From contig CM021314.1 of assembly GCA_010645155.1 (NCBI GenBank), positions 6,420,003 to 6,484,002 of the forward strand: a stretch of 64,000 nt of DNA, read 5' to 3'. Of this stretch, positions 1-10,056 are shown piece by piece. This DNA is from Tigriopus japonicus. Lineage: Eukaryota > Arthropoda > Copepoda > Harpacticoida > Harpacticidae. Position 1 is the first letter of the stretch. The number at the start of each line of letters is the position of its first letter. The notes under the pieces were generated by a model. It was not told the DNA's origin. It did no database searches and saw only the letters and a program-made list of their open reading frames with translations. A program made the translations under genes and the position numbers.

Positions 1-210
1 CGATGGGATCGACATGGTATTGTTGTGGACAATAAGCAACCTCGACGGTACCTCATCCGTTTCCCGTCAGGTCGAACGACGGAACGGAATCTTCGATTCC
101 TTCGCCAAACCCCCCGTGATTTTGTTGACGGTGGTTCGGTGGATGTCAAAGAAGAGCTTCCGAGACGATCGATCCGAGATAAACGTCCAGTTGACCGTTT
201 ACAATTGTGA
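1..210 (+). mobile_element. Ty3/gypsy integrase C-terminal remnant
   Basis: The frame open from base 1 reads RWDRHGIVVDNKQPRRYL and continues through RTTERNLRFLRQ to a stop at 208-210. The pattern of RWD, a short beta-like stretch and then 'RNxRFLR' is the usual tail of Ty3/gypsy Pol polyproteins, after the integrase core. Only this tail is inside the window; reverse transcriptase, RNase H and the integrase DDE core would lie upstream of base 1. The tail is about 70 residues with no internal stop, so the element may be fairly young. The family call comes from motif recall, not from a search. Confidence 0.6.
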
Positions 211-255
211 ATTTATGTTTATTGGAATGTTTATATATTCAGAGTCCTTCATATT

Positions 256-290
256 TAAAAAGGGGAGTTGTAATGTTGATGTCATGATGT
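256..290 (+). repeat. Polypurine tract and start of a 3' LTR
   Basis: A purine run (AAAAAGGGGAG) ends just before TGTAATGTTG, about 50 bp after the gypsy stop codon. This is the expected layout of a retrotransposon polypurine tract followed by the TG that opens the 3' LTR (about base 269). I could not find the CA end of the LTR, so its length is unknown. Confidence 0.5.
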
Positions 291-1309
291 CCTTGCGTAA
301 GCAATTCAGCCGTTTACTTATGAGCTTTTGACATACTCAAGACAGCTCAAGATTCCCCAACCCAAGGGACCCAACAGCTCAAGATCAGCTATTTGCCTAA
401 AATTGCAAAACAAAGGTATTGAATATTTGTGAAGTCACCAAAGAAAGTTTTTTTATTAGATATTTACATGCAGCATTTCATTTTCCAGCCATGCATTTCA
501 TTCCTTGATAATACTCTACTTGGCGACTATGAATCCTGTGATGGGAGTGAATCTTACTTTATTTGGCAGTAATATGTGGTTGGAGTATGGTGGAAACTGG
601 AAATTGCGAACAGGTGTGAGGATGAATTCTAATCTGTCCTTACTAACTAACAACCATTGTGACATTAGAAAAGTACATATTATCAAATCATGCTAATGCA
701 AGGATTGCTAATGGCACATAGTTAATGCAGGGAAACATGTTGTTTGATTAACTGTAATGCATAAAGTATAGCTTTATAGTAGAGAACAATGCAAATTATG
801 AAAACCCTCATGAAGCAAGTTATTGAAATGGAACCAATATATGTCTTGAAAGTCAAATATACTTAGGTCAAACTATGTTGATGCCTGATGGTTTGATCTT
901 TTTACACATTAATAGGCAAAAAAAATTGAAACTTTTAAAAACCCTTGGAAGGCTAAATGCAGGGACTTAATACAGACTGAAGAGAGAAAATTTTGGTGTT
1001 AGAAATTAGTTTAGGTCTGAAAAAGTTGCTAAGCCTCCTATGCGACAAAATGCATAATGAAAAGGTTGCGTTGGCGCCAGCCGTCCAGAAGTTCCGTGGT
1101 CTATGGATAGGTCTAACAAATTTCAAGCCCTGGTCTTAAGTGTTCTCTGAAGAAAGGCTATCAATGAGAATATACTTGCACTTTTTATAGCACGTTTATT
1201 TGCACTTCCTGGTCTTTTTATTTGGACGAAAAGCACATACATGCATGGTAGAACCCGCGAGTGTCTCGAAGGACTTATACAAAACGTCACGAACGTCGAC
1301 AAAGAACAC
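291..1309. other. Non-coding stretch, possible LTR remainder
   Basis: AT-rich sequence with only short, unconvincing open frames. The first part may be the remainder of the gypsy LTR. I see no gene, tRNA or tandem array in it. Confidence 0.4.
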
Positions 1310-1357
1310 ACGTTTCAGCCAAAGGCTTTATATACAAAGAAGGGCAAAGGTCTGGAG

Positions 1358-2786
1358 CAGGGTTGCCAGGTCTTCGACGGCTCTTATCGCCAGATTTGCC
1401 ACCGAAATTCGCCAGAATTCTCCACCTCATTTGAAAAATCGCCAGATTATCGCCAAATTTCTTTTTTCTAACAAGTATATAAATAGTCAATCATGCTGAA
1501 GTTATCATCAAGGAATGCCTCAAATGGTCAATTCTTCAGTTTTGTTTTTCAACTTTTATCTTTTGATACACATTTCATGACAAAAGTTCTCGAAGAAAAA
1601 CGGAATGCCACCATATTGACTTTCCTTCATAAATTTTCATTTGTAGCACTTAGAACGCGTTTTAGTTTGTAATTTGTGAACAAAATTGAAATTTTATTGA
1701 TGCCCATAAACAAAATCTTCCGGACTCTTTTCTGAAATGCTATGAAATTTGTAACTCTTAAAAAGCAATGTTAATGGTATTATTATTACGTTAACGAAAT
1801 CTGACCAATTGCCATTAAAATATCCCAAAATGTGACGTGATTACTCAAAAAGTAAAAAACACATTTTTATATCAAAGACATTGTTCTTGCCCTGTAATTT
1901 GACCATATGATAATAGATTGAGTAGTAAACCATAAAGAGGGCGTAATCAAATCCAAACGGGCGCAATCGCAAAATAATAGGATGAACAATTTATTTAGGA
2001 TTTCAATTGGCCATACCATTAGGAAAATCAAATTGGGAAATTTTTAAAATCAGTTACACATGCATTTGCCGAAGTTTTTGACTTCATAAAGTCTCTTTTT
2101 CCCAAACTCGCTTGTTAAAAAATCTTGTATGCATTTTTTACCGATTTTAACTGGTACACAGAACACTGGTTACATTCCATGTGAAAGTAAAAAAAAAAAA
2201 GAGAAACCTCGTGTGGGGAAAAGTCATGCCTGATAACAGCATCGGTCTGTAAGGGAGTTGGAATTAGCTGCCCCATAAAGGGCATGCCCCATGCCCTGCC
2301 CTTAGGACAGGTCACAGATAGTGGGTAACAAGTCGTCTAGATGAGACTTAAAAACTTATGATGGGTCGTCCAATGTAAAAGAGGGAGGAAGTAAGTTCTA
2401 CATCAGCAGACTGAAACAAAATTTTCATGTTCTTGGTAAAAGCATAATCAAATCAAGAAACAATACTTTGGTCAAAGCTTGACAAGCAAAGCAAATCACC
2501 CTTTAGTGATTGTCATCTAGAATATTTAATCCTTGGTTTTCAGTCAGAATAAAAGTCAAAATCATAAAGAGAGAATCAAAATTTGCCTGAGTTATTGGCA
2601 AAAATGGGCGATTTATTTCCCCGAAGTTTCCCCGATTTTGCCTAATTTTTCGCCAGAAATTCAAAAATCGCCAGATTTATCGCCAGTGATATCAAAATCG
2701 CCAGATTTATCGCCAAATCAGCTGATTTCGCCAGATTGATTTTTCTATCGCCAGACACGTTTCAAAATCGCCAGTTGGCAACCCTG
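1358..2786. mobile_element. hAT-like non-autonomous element, copy A
   Basis: The element starts CAGGGTTGCCAGG and ends GGCAACCCTG. It is flanked by an exact 8-bp duplication, GTCTGGAG, at 1350-1357 and 2787-2794. Eight-bp duplications and CAGGG-type ends are hallmarks of the hAT superfamily. Both ends carry short degenerate repeats of the type TCGCCAGATT, probably subterminal transposase-binding arrays. There is no open frame resembling a transposase, so it is non-autonomous. Confidence 0.75.
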
Positions 2787-2812
2787 GTCTGGAGTCGAAG
2801 GTCTTCTCTGAT

Positions 2813-3108
2813 TAGTGATGTGACTTGGTGTGTTGGACAAGCTTTTTTGCGCGAGGTCGCAAGGAAGGGTCACCTAATGGAGATTTCGTATTGTGCTCAG
2901 CTATATCAGCAAACACAAATTTGAGTGTCATTTGCAACCCTGTTCAGAAGTCACAAAAGTTAGGGACGCCGTTCCGTTCTCCTTGATAAAAAAACAGGTT
3001 ATTGAAGATTGGTAAGCAAAGCCGAATACGATTTCACAAAGGTCGATTGGCGACACTACCTTACGACCTCGCGCAAAAAGCTTGCCAACACACCAAGTCA
3101 CATCACTA
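2813..3108. mobile_element. hAT-like MITE, TAGTGATGTGACTTGG ends
   Basis: This 296-bp element has terminal inverted repeats of about 50 bp, beginning TAGTGATGTGACTTGG and ending CCAAGTCACATCACTA. An exact 8-bp duplication, TCTCTGAT, lies at 2805-2812 and 3109-3116. It is inserted in the left arm of the old palindrome, just right of copy A. A diverged sister copy lies at 50095-50348. Confidence 0.75.
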
Positions 3109-4326
3109 TCTCTGATTAGAGGGGTCCTGGGGACCCAAGTTCTGATTGGTCAATTAACACCTTGATTCAGCATGACAAGATGCGGCATGTCTTGAAAGCT
3201 TTTGTCCCAGGAAAGTTGCGATTAAATGGCTTTCCATCCATCAGATACATGTTGCAGATACAAATTGGCATGTTACTACATAAAGAAATTTCAACATTCT
3301 GGAGCATTTTTTTTCTTTTCCTCAAACAAAGTCCAGAAACACCAATTTGGAAATGGTATTTGAAGTGCCACCCTTTGTTCAGCAACTGAGATCCCCTGTC
3401 TTCTCCTTGCCCTCCCAATCTCATGTGGAGGAGGGATCATCAGGGTGTCCAAAAAAGAAAGGGGTTGACTCTTTCCACTTTTTATACAATCTCATGTCTA
3501 AAACTTCAAAAATTTGCTGGGCCCTTCCTTCTTAGTCGTGTAAAACATTCAATAAGTTAATCTTGATTTAAAAGCCATGAATTGGTGATTTTTAGGGGCA
3601 CGAAAGCTTCCAAGACAAGCCGCATCTAGTCACGTTGGCGGAAGGGGTGATTGACCAATCAGAACTTGGGTCCCCAGGAAACCTCTAATCAGAAAGACCT
3701 TCGATTCCAGACCTTTGCTTTTCTTTGTATATAAAGCAGGGTTGCCATCTGGCGATTTCTATCGCCAGATTTCACCAATCTCGAGATTTTGAAACGTGTC
3801 TGGCGATAGAAAAATCAATCTGGCGAATTCAGCTGTTCTGGCGATAAATCTGGCGATTTTGATGTCATTGGCGATAAATCTGGCGATTTTGATGTTACTG
3901 GCGATAAATCTGGCGATATGAGCAAATTTGGCGAAAAATTAGGCGAAATGGGGGAAATTTGGCGAAAAACATTAACAAAATCGCCCAAATTGGGCGAAAA
4001 CTCAGGCAAATTTCGATTCTCTCGCTATGATTTTGACTTTCATTCTGACTGAAAACCATGGATTAGATATTTTAGATGACAATCACTAATCAGCTTTGAC
4101 GAAAGTATTGTTTCTTGATTTGATTATGCTTTTACCAAGAACAAGAAAATTTTGTTTCACTCTTTTGCTGTAGAACTAACTTCCTCCCTCTTTGCGACGA
4201 ATCAATCCATTGGACGACCCATTATAAAGTTTTAAGTCTCATCTAGACTAGAGCACTATAAAAAATAATTATAGCGCTCTAATCTAGACGACTTGTTATC
4301 CAGTAATTTTAATTGCGAGTGTAATT

Positions 4327-4652
4327 AACCTTGATCAAAATTTCAGCTGATTCCACAAAATAAGCGCCTCTTGCGGTCGTATTGAGACATAGTTCCCAGC
4401 TAGAGAGTGGTTTTTAATGCCACTTTTGGCAAAACTTTGGAGAAATAGGTTTATCCTTAGATGCTTACATTTCTTTGCAATGGCATTTTGTTATCAAAAT
4501 CGTACATTTTGGAGAAATGTTGATTTCAAGAAAATCTTGAACGGTTTGCCAAAGAGTGGCATTAAAACACACTCATTAGCTGGCAACTATGTCTCAATCT
4601 GACCGCAAGAGGCGCTTATTTTGTGGAATCAGCTGAAATTTTGTTCAGGGTT
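4327..4652. mobile_element. MITE with long terminal inverted repeats
   Basis: The two ends are reverse complements over roughly 110 bp, sharing AAAATTTCAGCTGATTCCAC, the AAGCGCCTCTTGCGGTC block and the segment containing TTTGGCAAA. Only about 100 bp of unique centre remain. It lies inside hAT copy B. I could not identify a clean target duplication, so the superfamily is open. Confidence 0.65.
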
Positions 4653-4672
4653 CATTAAGAGTACTTGTGATT

Positions 4673-4808
4673 AATTACATTTTTGGGCCAAGTAATTGTA
4701 ATTGTAATCAATTACATTTTTGGGCCAAGTAATTGTAATTGTAATTAATTACACTTTTGGGCCAAGTTATTGTAATTGTAATTTATTACATTTTTGGCCA
4801 TGTAATTG
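4673..4808. repeat. 37-bp tandem repeat, about 3.5 copies
   Basis: The unit reads AATTACATTTTTGGGCCAAG followed by TAATTGTAATTGTAATC. It is repeated with a few substitutions, and the last copy decays. It lies between the nested MITE and the second copy of a segment duplicated inside element B. Confidence 0.75.
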
Positions 4809-6179
4809 ACGAATTTACTAAGAACAAGAAAAAAATTTTTCGCTCCCTTGCTGTAGAACTTACTTCCTCCCTCTTTGCGACGAATCTATCTATTAGACGA
4901 CCCATTATTTTTTCTTAAGTCTCATCTAGACTAATTGTTATCCATTATCTGTGACCTGCCCTAAGTTCAAGAACTTTATCGGGCAGCTAATTCCAACTCC
5001 GTTACAGACCAACATGACTTTTCCCCACTCGGGTTTTATCTTTTTTTGACATTTACATGGAATTACATTCTGTGTACCAATTAAAATCGGTGAAAAAATG
5101 CAGACTAGAATTTTTAACAAGGGAGTTTGTGAAAAAGAGACTGTTATGAAGTCAAAAGCTTCGGCAAACGCATGTGTAACTGATTTTGAAAAAAATACCA
5201 ATTTAATTTTCTAATGGTAGGGCCAATTGAAATCTTAAAAAACTGCATCCTATTATTTTGCGATTGCCCCCGTTTGCTTTTGGTTACGCCCTTTTTACGG
5301 TTAAAATTGCTCAATCAATGTCATATGGTCAAAATACAAGCCATGAAAAATGTCATTGGTATGAAAAATATTTTTTTTTTATTTGAGTGATCACGTTACA
5401 TTTTGGGATTTTTTAATGGGAGTAGATCAGATTTCGTTAACGTTATATCATTAACACTATTTTTGAAGAGTTATAAATTTTATAGCATTTCAGAAAAGAG
5501 TCCAAAAGATTTTGTTATTTAGCATCAATAAAATTTCAATTTCGCTCACAAATTACAAACTAAAACGTGTTTTCAGTTCTACAAATAAAAAGTTATTAAG
5601 GAAAGTCAATATGGTGGCATTCCGTTTTTCTTCGAGAACTTTTGTCAAATGTGTTTCAAAAGATAAAAGTTGAAAATAATCACTGAAGAATTGACCACTT
5701 GAGGTATTCCTTGAAGATTACTTCAGCATGTTTGACTATTTATGTACATAAGGTTGTTAGAAATTTGGCGAAAATCTGGCGATTTTTCAAATGAGGTGGC
5801 GAATTCTGGCGAATTTAGGTGGGAAATCTGGCGATAAGAGCCGTCGAAGACCTGGCAACCCTGATATAAAGCCTTTAGTTTCAGCGCTTGTGGTGGATTG
5901 AAACAACTGATTCATTAAAGTAGAAACACTATCTACAACACTGAAATAAATCGAGTTAAGAAACTTTGCAATTTTGGCGATAATGAAAAGACATGATTCT
6001 GAGACCCGGAACAACATAATTCAACGGAAAATGAGTTTTGCATATGTCTCCAGTTTTCAAATTTTAAACCTGAATCCGTTCACGGCCTGAAAGAACAAAG
6101 CAAAGTCGTGACCATGCTTCCTGTCGAGGATTCAGTTGCTTTTTTGATAGAAAACTACTACCAACCAAGTGATCATGGC

Positions 6180-7973
6180 CAGGGTTGCCAGGTGGCCGCC
6201 GCGGCGGCCAAAATTTCCAAAAGTGGCAACTTTTAACACCTGATGGCCACGAGAAAAAAATTGTGGCCGCCGGGGGGAAATTGGCCGCCAAATTGGCAAC
6301 TTTTGAAACCTGATGGCCACGAGAAAAAAATTGTGGCCGCCGGGGGGGAATTGGCCGCCAAATGGCAACTTATGAAAGTTAATGGCAACGGGAAAATATC
6401 GAAAGGCTGCTGATCATTATGTGAGTGCCAACCAGGGTTGTCAGGTGGCCGCTGCTGCGGCCATAATTTCCAAAAAAGGTAACTTTGGAAAGGTGATAGC
6501 CACGAACAAACGTTAGTGGCCACCGGTTGAAATTTGGCCACAAAATGGCAACTTTTGAGGCTGCTGAATGGCCACAAGAAAATTTTTGTAGCATCTTAGC
6601 CGAATTTGGCAACTTTTGAAACTTGATGAATCATCAAGTACTTACCTGTAATTACCTGTATCATCAATGATGACACAGGCAATTACCAAGTAATTGCTAA
6701 ATTGCGACACATGCAAATCTTTGGCTGCCAGTTGAAAGTCCATTTCAAACAAGTCCTCTAAACAAATACTTAAGTTAAACATTAGGTTGTGCCTTGTTTT
6801 TGACTGCAGTCAATTGTGGCGTCTGAATCATAGCGATGGACAAATGCGCTTTTGGGCAGAAATTTTATTTTTGATGTCAGTTAGTGATGGACCAAACAAG
6901 ATCATAACCAAAAGTTTTCGTATAAAGAGGGCTTAACCAAAACTGCAAGCAACTGATTGAAAAATTATATACATGCAAAATTCACTTTAAATTTAAATTG
7001 ATTATGTGATCAACATCATGAAAAACTCAGTTTTGAAAAAAACAATTTGGTCAAAAGAAGTTGTAAAGGTTTTTGAACCAAAAGTATCTTCGGCTTCTTT
7101 AAAGTGCATATCTGCTTTTGGTTTAGTTAAGCATAACTGAAACCGAAATCAAAATTTCGGCTGTAATTTGATAAGCACAGTGAGAAAAAAGGTTGTTGAT
7201 TTTGTGCTCCGTAGTGTTGCGCCGCCCTCTTCTGGTGATTCTGTTCTTTCCTGTTCTGCACTCGATCAAATATTTCAAATGGTCAATTGCTCCGCAACAA
7301 ACGGTCGAGAAAGAGATGCGATCATAGAATTTTTGTGAAGCAATGAGACAACAGAGGCCACGACGGTGCTACGGAGTAAACAAGCAGGCCCAGCTGATGT
7401 TTACTGAGCTTCCCTTATTTCGGCCGAAAGCGCTTTCATTCCATCAGCAGTTTCAGTTATGCTTACCAAAACTAAAAGCAGACATGCACTAAATAGGATG
7501 GATTTTGATTGTTAAATAATTTTGTATAAAGACTAAAGATGAAACCCTATGCATTTAACATTTCCGATTTACAGACACATAATGTTACCTATCGGCAAAA
7601 TTGGGTCAATACCAACTTTATTGGGCGGGGGAGGATCAACCCTGCAATCCTAGCACCTAAGGATTCACGTTAACGTCAATTGTCTATAATGCCAAGTTGA
7701 CGCTTTGTTCCCATGAAGTTTCTTACTAGAACGCACAATACAAAAAATGTAAAGAAGTTTAAGAAAATATATATTTTACAAAAAATGTCTTGAGCAATGC
7801 TCCTTACTTATACATTTTTTTGCAATGTGCGTGACAATTGAACAACAATAATGAAAACAATGAAAATAAAAAAATGGCTGCCAAGTGGCAACTTTTCCTC
7901 ATTTTTGGGCGCCAAAAGGCAACTTCTGATTTTAAATTTGGCCGCGAGCCCTCCGTGGGACCTGGCAACCCTG
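6180..7973. mobile_element. hAT-like non-autonomous element, copy C
   Basis: It starts CAGGGTTGCCAGGTGGCC and ends CCTGGCAACCCTG, flanked by an exact 8-bp duplication ATCATGGC at 6172-6179 and 7974-7981. The terminal motif matches copies A and B, but the subterminal repeats differ: here they are about 70-bp units of the type GATGGCCACGAGAAAAAAAT plus GTGGCCGCCGGGG (6230-6370 and diverged copies to 6620). The interior holds no convincing transposase frame. A rearranged relative lies at 49306-49905. Confidence 0.75.
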
Positions 7974-7982
7974 ATCATGGCC

Positions 7983-8453
7983 TCACCACTTGGAGAAGAA
8001 TGACAACGGAGGGTCCATTTCGTTACTTCTTGAACTACCCTGAGTTGACCCTCAGATCTCTTTTGAGGATGGTTCGCGAGGAGATGATTCGTGCATATGG
8101 ACTGGCGGTGACTGGTACTGATCGGTCAAACCATCCTTGGTTTGCCGTATAACCCAGATATTTGGATGAGGAGTCAAACTTCGTAACCTCAGCCCAAACG
8201 TTAGCCTTTGACACCATTGACAAGCTTTGTTGCCACTTGACAGGATCAAAGGTTGTTTTCCGCCGATCGACTCTGCCCAATCCGATCGGAATACGATCGT
8301 ACCTTCACACTGGAATTCTTTTAAATAGAAGAGATGGAAGAGAGGCAGACATCTTTGAGCTGGCAGAAGATGTCGGGTCTCAAGTGCCGCAGGTCCGTAT
8401 TCGGCCTGCCTCGATGGTATTAAACCGGAGCCCATGTCCAATGATTGTATAAA
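7983..8453 (+). pseudogene. Unrecognised open stretch with one internal stop
   Basis: Between copy C and the next element one frame is open except for a single TAA at 8150-8152. It reads GPFRYFLNYPELTLRSLL before the stop and LDEESNFVTSAQTLAFDT after it, ending SPCPMIV. I do not recognise the family. It could be the decayed end of a transposon protein or chance; a minus-strand frame is open over the same stretch, which weakens the coding claim. Confidence 0.2.
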
Positions 8454-9764
8454 CGGCTGTCACAGAATCTGTGATCACGGCAGCTTCAGTGACAGCTTCG
8501 TCAACACAGCCTGAGGTGCAAGAAAGGAGAAGTACGAGGTGTCAGAGAGAAGCACTTTGAAGTCTCAGCTCAGGGCAAGTCAGCTTTCGTTGCTTCCAAA
8601 CCTGCCATTTTTTTAATTTCCCACTCTCCTCTTAGTCTTGAGTCCCCAGCTGCTGCTGGCGCTTCCCCTTGCACTTCTTCCTTGTTCTTCCATGTCAACC
8701 ATTCTCTACATCGTTTCCTGCACCTCAGGCTTACCATACATCTTACTTCTTCTTCTACGTCCCACCGTTCTCTACCTTGTTTGACAACGTTCGGATTGGC
8801 TTGCCCATTAGTAGGGACAGGACTTTAGACGAATAAACGAATTCGTCTTTTTTCGTCTTTATTCGTCTTTTTTACCCTTTTTCGTCGCGACAAATTTATT
8901 CGTCTAATTTAGATTTTATTCGTCTTTTTTTCGTCTAATCCGGCAATTTTAATCAATTTTTTTCGTCTTATTAGTGAAAAATGGAAAATTTTCTTGGATT
9001 GTGAGTTTTTTTCTCAAATTTTAAATTAAATAGACACTTTCAAAAAAGTTCAACACCAAAACTTGGGACAAAGTAATAGTTTGATTGTCAGTTGCGTTTT
9101 TGCTCGAACAAAATATGATACACATTTAAATTTTAACTTGTAGGGTTTCCTGACAGACACAGAAAGAAAAGGCCACTGTTGGATTGAAAAAAGCTATCCG
9201 ACTATGCGAACAATTAAGTGTCAGCAAATTTGCCATAAAATATCGCTCAACTGAAAACGTTGAAAAAAGTGCGGTTTTGAACTCTTTTTGAACAAGTTTT
9301 TTTTTAGATCAATATTTACCACTGACCATTTCTTGCTCATTTGGCACTTTTCCTTCCTTTCTTTTGTATATTTTGTCGTTTTACACAGAGCAGGTGTTTC
9401 CCCTCAATTGGGACACACTTTTCATCTACTTTTATGAGCAGCAGTTTAAGGCTCTTTGTAACCTCTTTACATTCGTTAGTTTTTTTTACCGTGAAAGACA
9501 GTTTTTTCGTTAAATGAAGCCTTTTGTTCGTCTTTTTTCGTTTCATTGGGCAATTTTATTCGTCTTTTTTTCATTTAATCGGGGAATTTTATTCGTCTTC
9601 TTTCGTCTAATCAATCAATTTTATTCGTCTAATTTGACAGTTTTATTCGTCTAAACTTCCTGTCTCTACCCATTAGGCTAGAAGTATGAGCAGACGGGTC
9701 TGTCACTGAAGCTGTCACTGAAGCTGCCGTGACCACAGATTCTATGACAGCCGTTTATACAATG
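8439..9764. repeat. Inverted repeat with 60-bp arms enclosing a hAT element
   Basis: The sequence at about 8439-8501 (AATGATTGTATAAACGGCTG onward, through CACGGCAGCTTCAGTGACAG) recurs as its reverse complement at about 9709-9764. The loop is about 300 bp on the left of the hAT element and only about 30 bp on its right, so the element lies asymmetrically within it. The sequence between 8502 and 8803 is CT-rich and non-coding. Confidence 0.65.
8812..9668. mobile_element. hAT-like element, TAGGGACAGG ends
   Basis: This 857-bp element starts TAGGGACAGGACTTTAGACG and ends with the complement of TAGAGACAGGAAGTTTAGACG. It is flanked by an exact 8-bp duplication, CCCATTAG, at 8804-8811 and 9669-9676. 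Both ends are filled with short repeats of TTTATTCGTCTTTT type, likely subterminal binding sites. The interior is AT-rich; a 69-codon minus-strand frame at 9337-9546 is lysine-rich and not recognisable. A longer member of the family lies at 45982-47651. Confidence 0.75.
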
Positions 9765-10056
9765 ATTGTCGATTATACTTACATGGAGCAAGTTGGGGTA
9801 ATTTTGTGCTTAGAATTTCAAATTACGGTGATGGGTAAACGCACACGGCACCACAAGTCAATTTAGCGTCTTGCATGTCCATGGCATCCAAGATGTCGGA
9901 TCGAATGGGTTTGGCAGCTTTGAGATATCGTCTCGGATTGCTGCTCATGAGTTGGCCATGTCATGAGAGTGTCACGTATATTTCATTCTAAATACTACCA
10001 TCATTCAGGCCAGAACCCAACGGGTTCCCAAATAAAAGCACATCTGTTCATGAAAT
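9765..10056. other. 3' flank of the thyroglobulin-domain gene
   Basis: Nothing coding is visible. This stretch should contain the 3' UTR of the minus-strand gene that follows, but I found no clear AATAAA on that strand. Confidence 0.35.

Larger units (their letters stand above)
3737..5863. mobile_element. hAT-like non-autonomous element, copy B
   Basis: It begins CAGGGTTGCCATC and ends GGCAACCCTG, with an exact 8-bp duplication ATATAAAG at 3729-3736 and 5864-5871. It belongs to the same family as copy A but is inverted relative to it, and is longer because of a nested MITE (4327-4652), a 37-bp tandem repeat (4673-4808) and a partial internal duplication (4136-4250 resembles 4819-4935). The subterminal arrays of CTGGCGATAAAT type are very regular at 3830-3960. 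No transposase frame is present. Confidence 0.75.
1310..5900. repeat. Old palindrome (inverted repeat) split by later insertions
   Basis: Removing the elements described below leaves two arms in opposite orientation. Left: about 1310-1357, 2787-2812 and 3117-3212. Right: about 3598-3728 and 5872-5900. Shared blocks include the AAAGGCTTTATATAC region, the segment around GGTCTGGAGTCGAAGG, and a stretch around GGACCCAAGTTCTGATTGG near 3130, mirrored near 3670. The unique loop is about 3213-3597. The arms carry scattered differences, so the palindrome predates the insertions. Confidence 0.7.

Noticed and set aside
4417..4602. 61-codon frame near 4.4 kb
   Set aside because: It lies inside the palindromic MITE and reflects its inverted ends.
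1358..7973. Reading the CAGGGTTGCC elements as Mutator-like with 9-10 bp duplications
   Set aside because: Placing the first C and last G in the element gives exact 8-bp duplications at all three loci, which fits hAT better.
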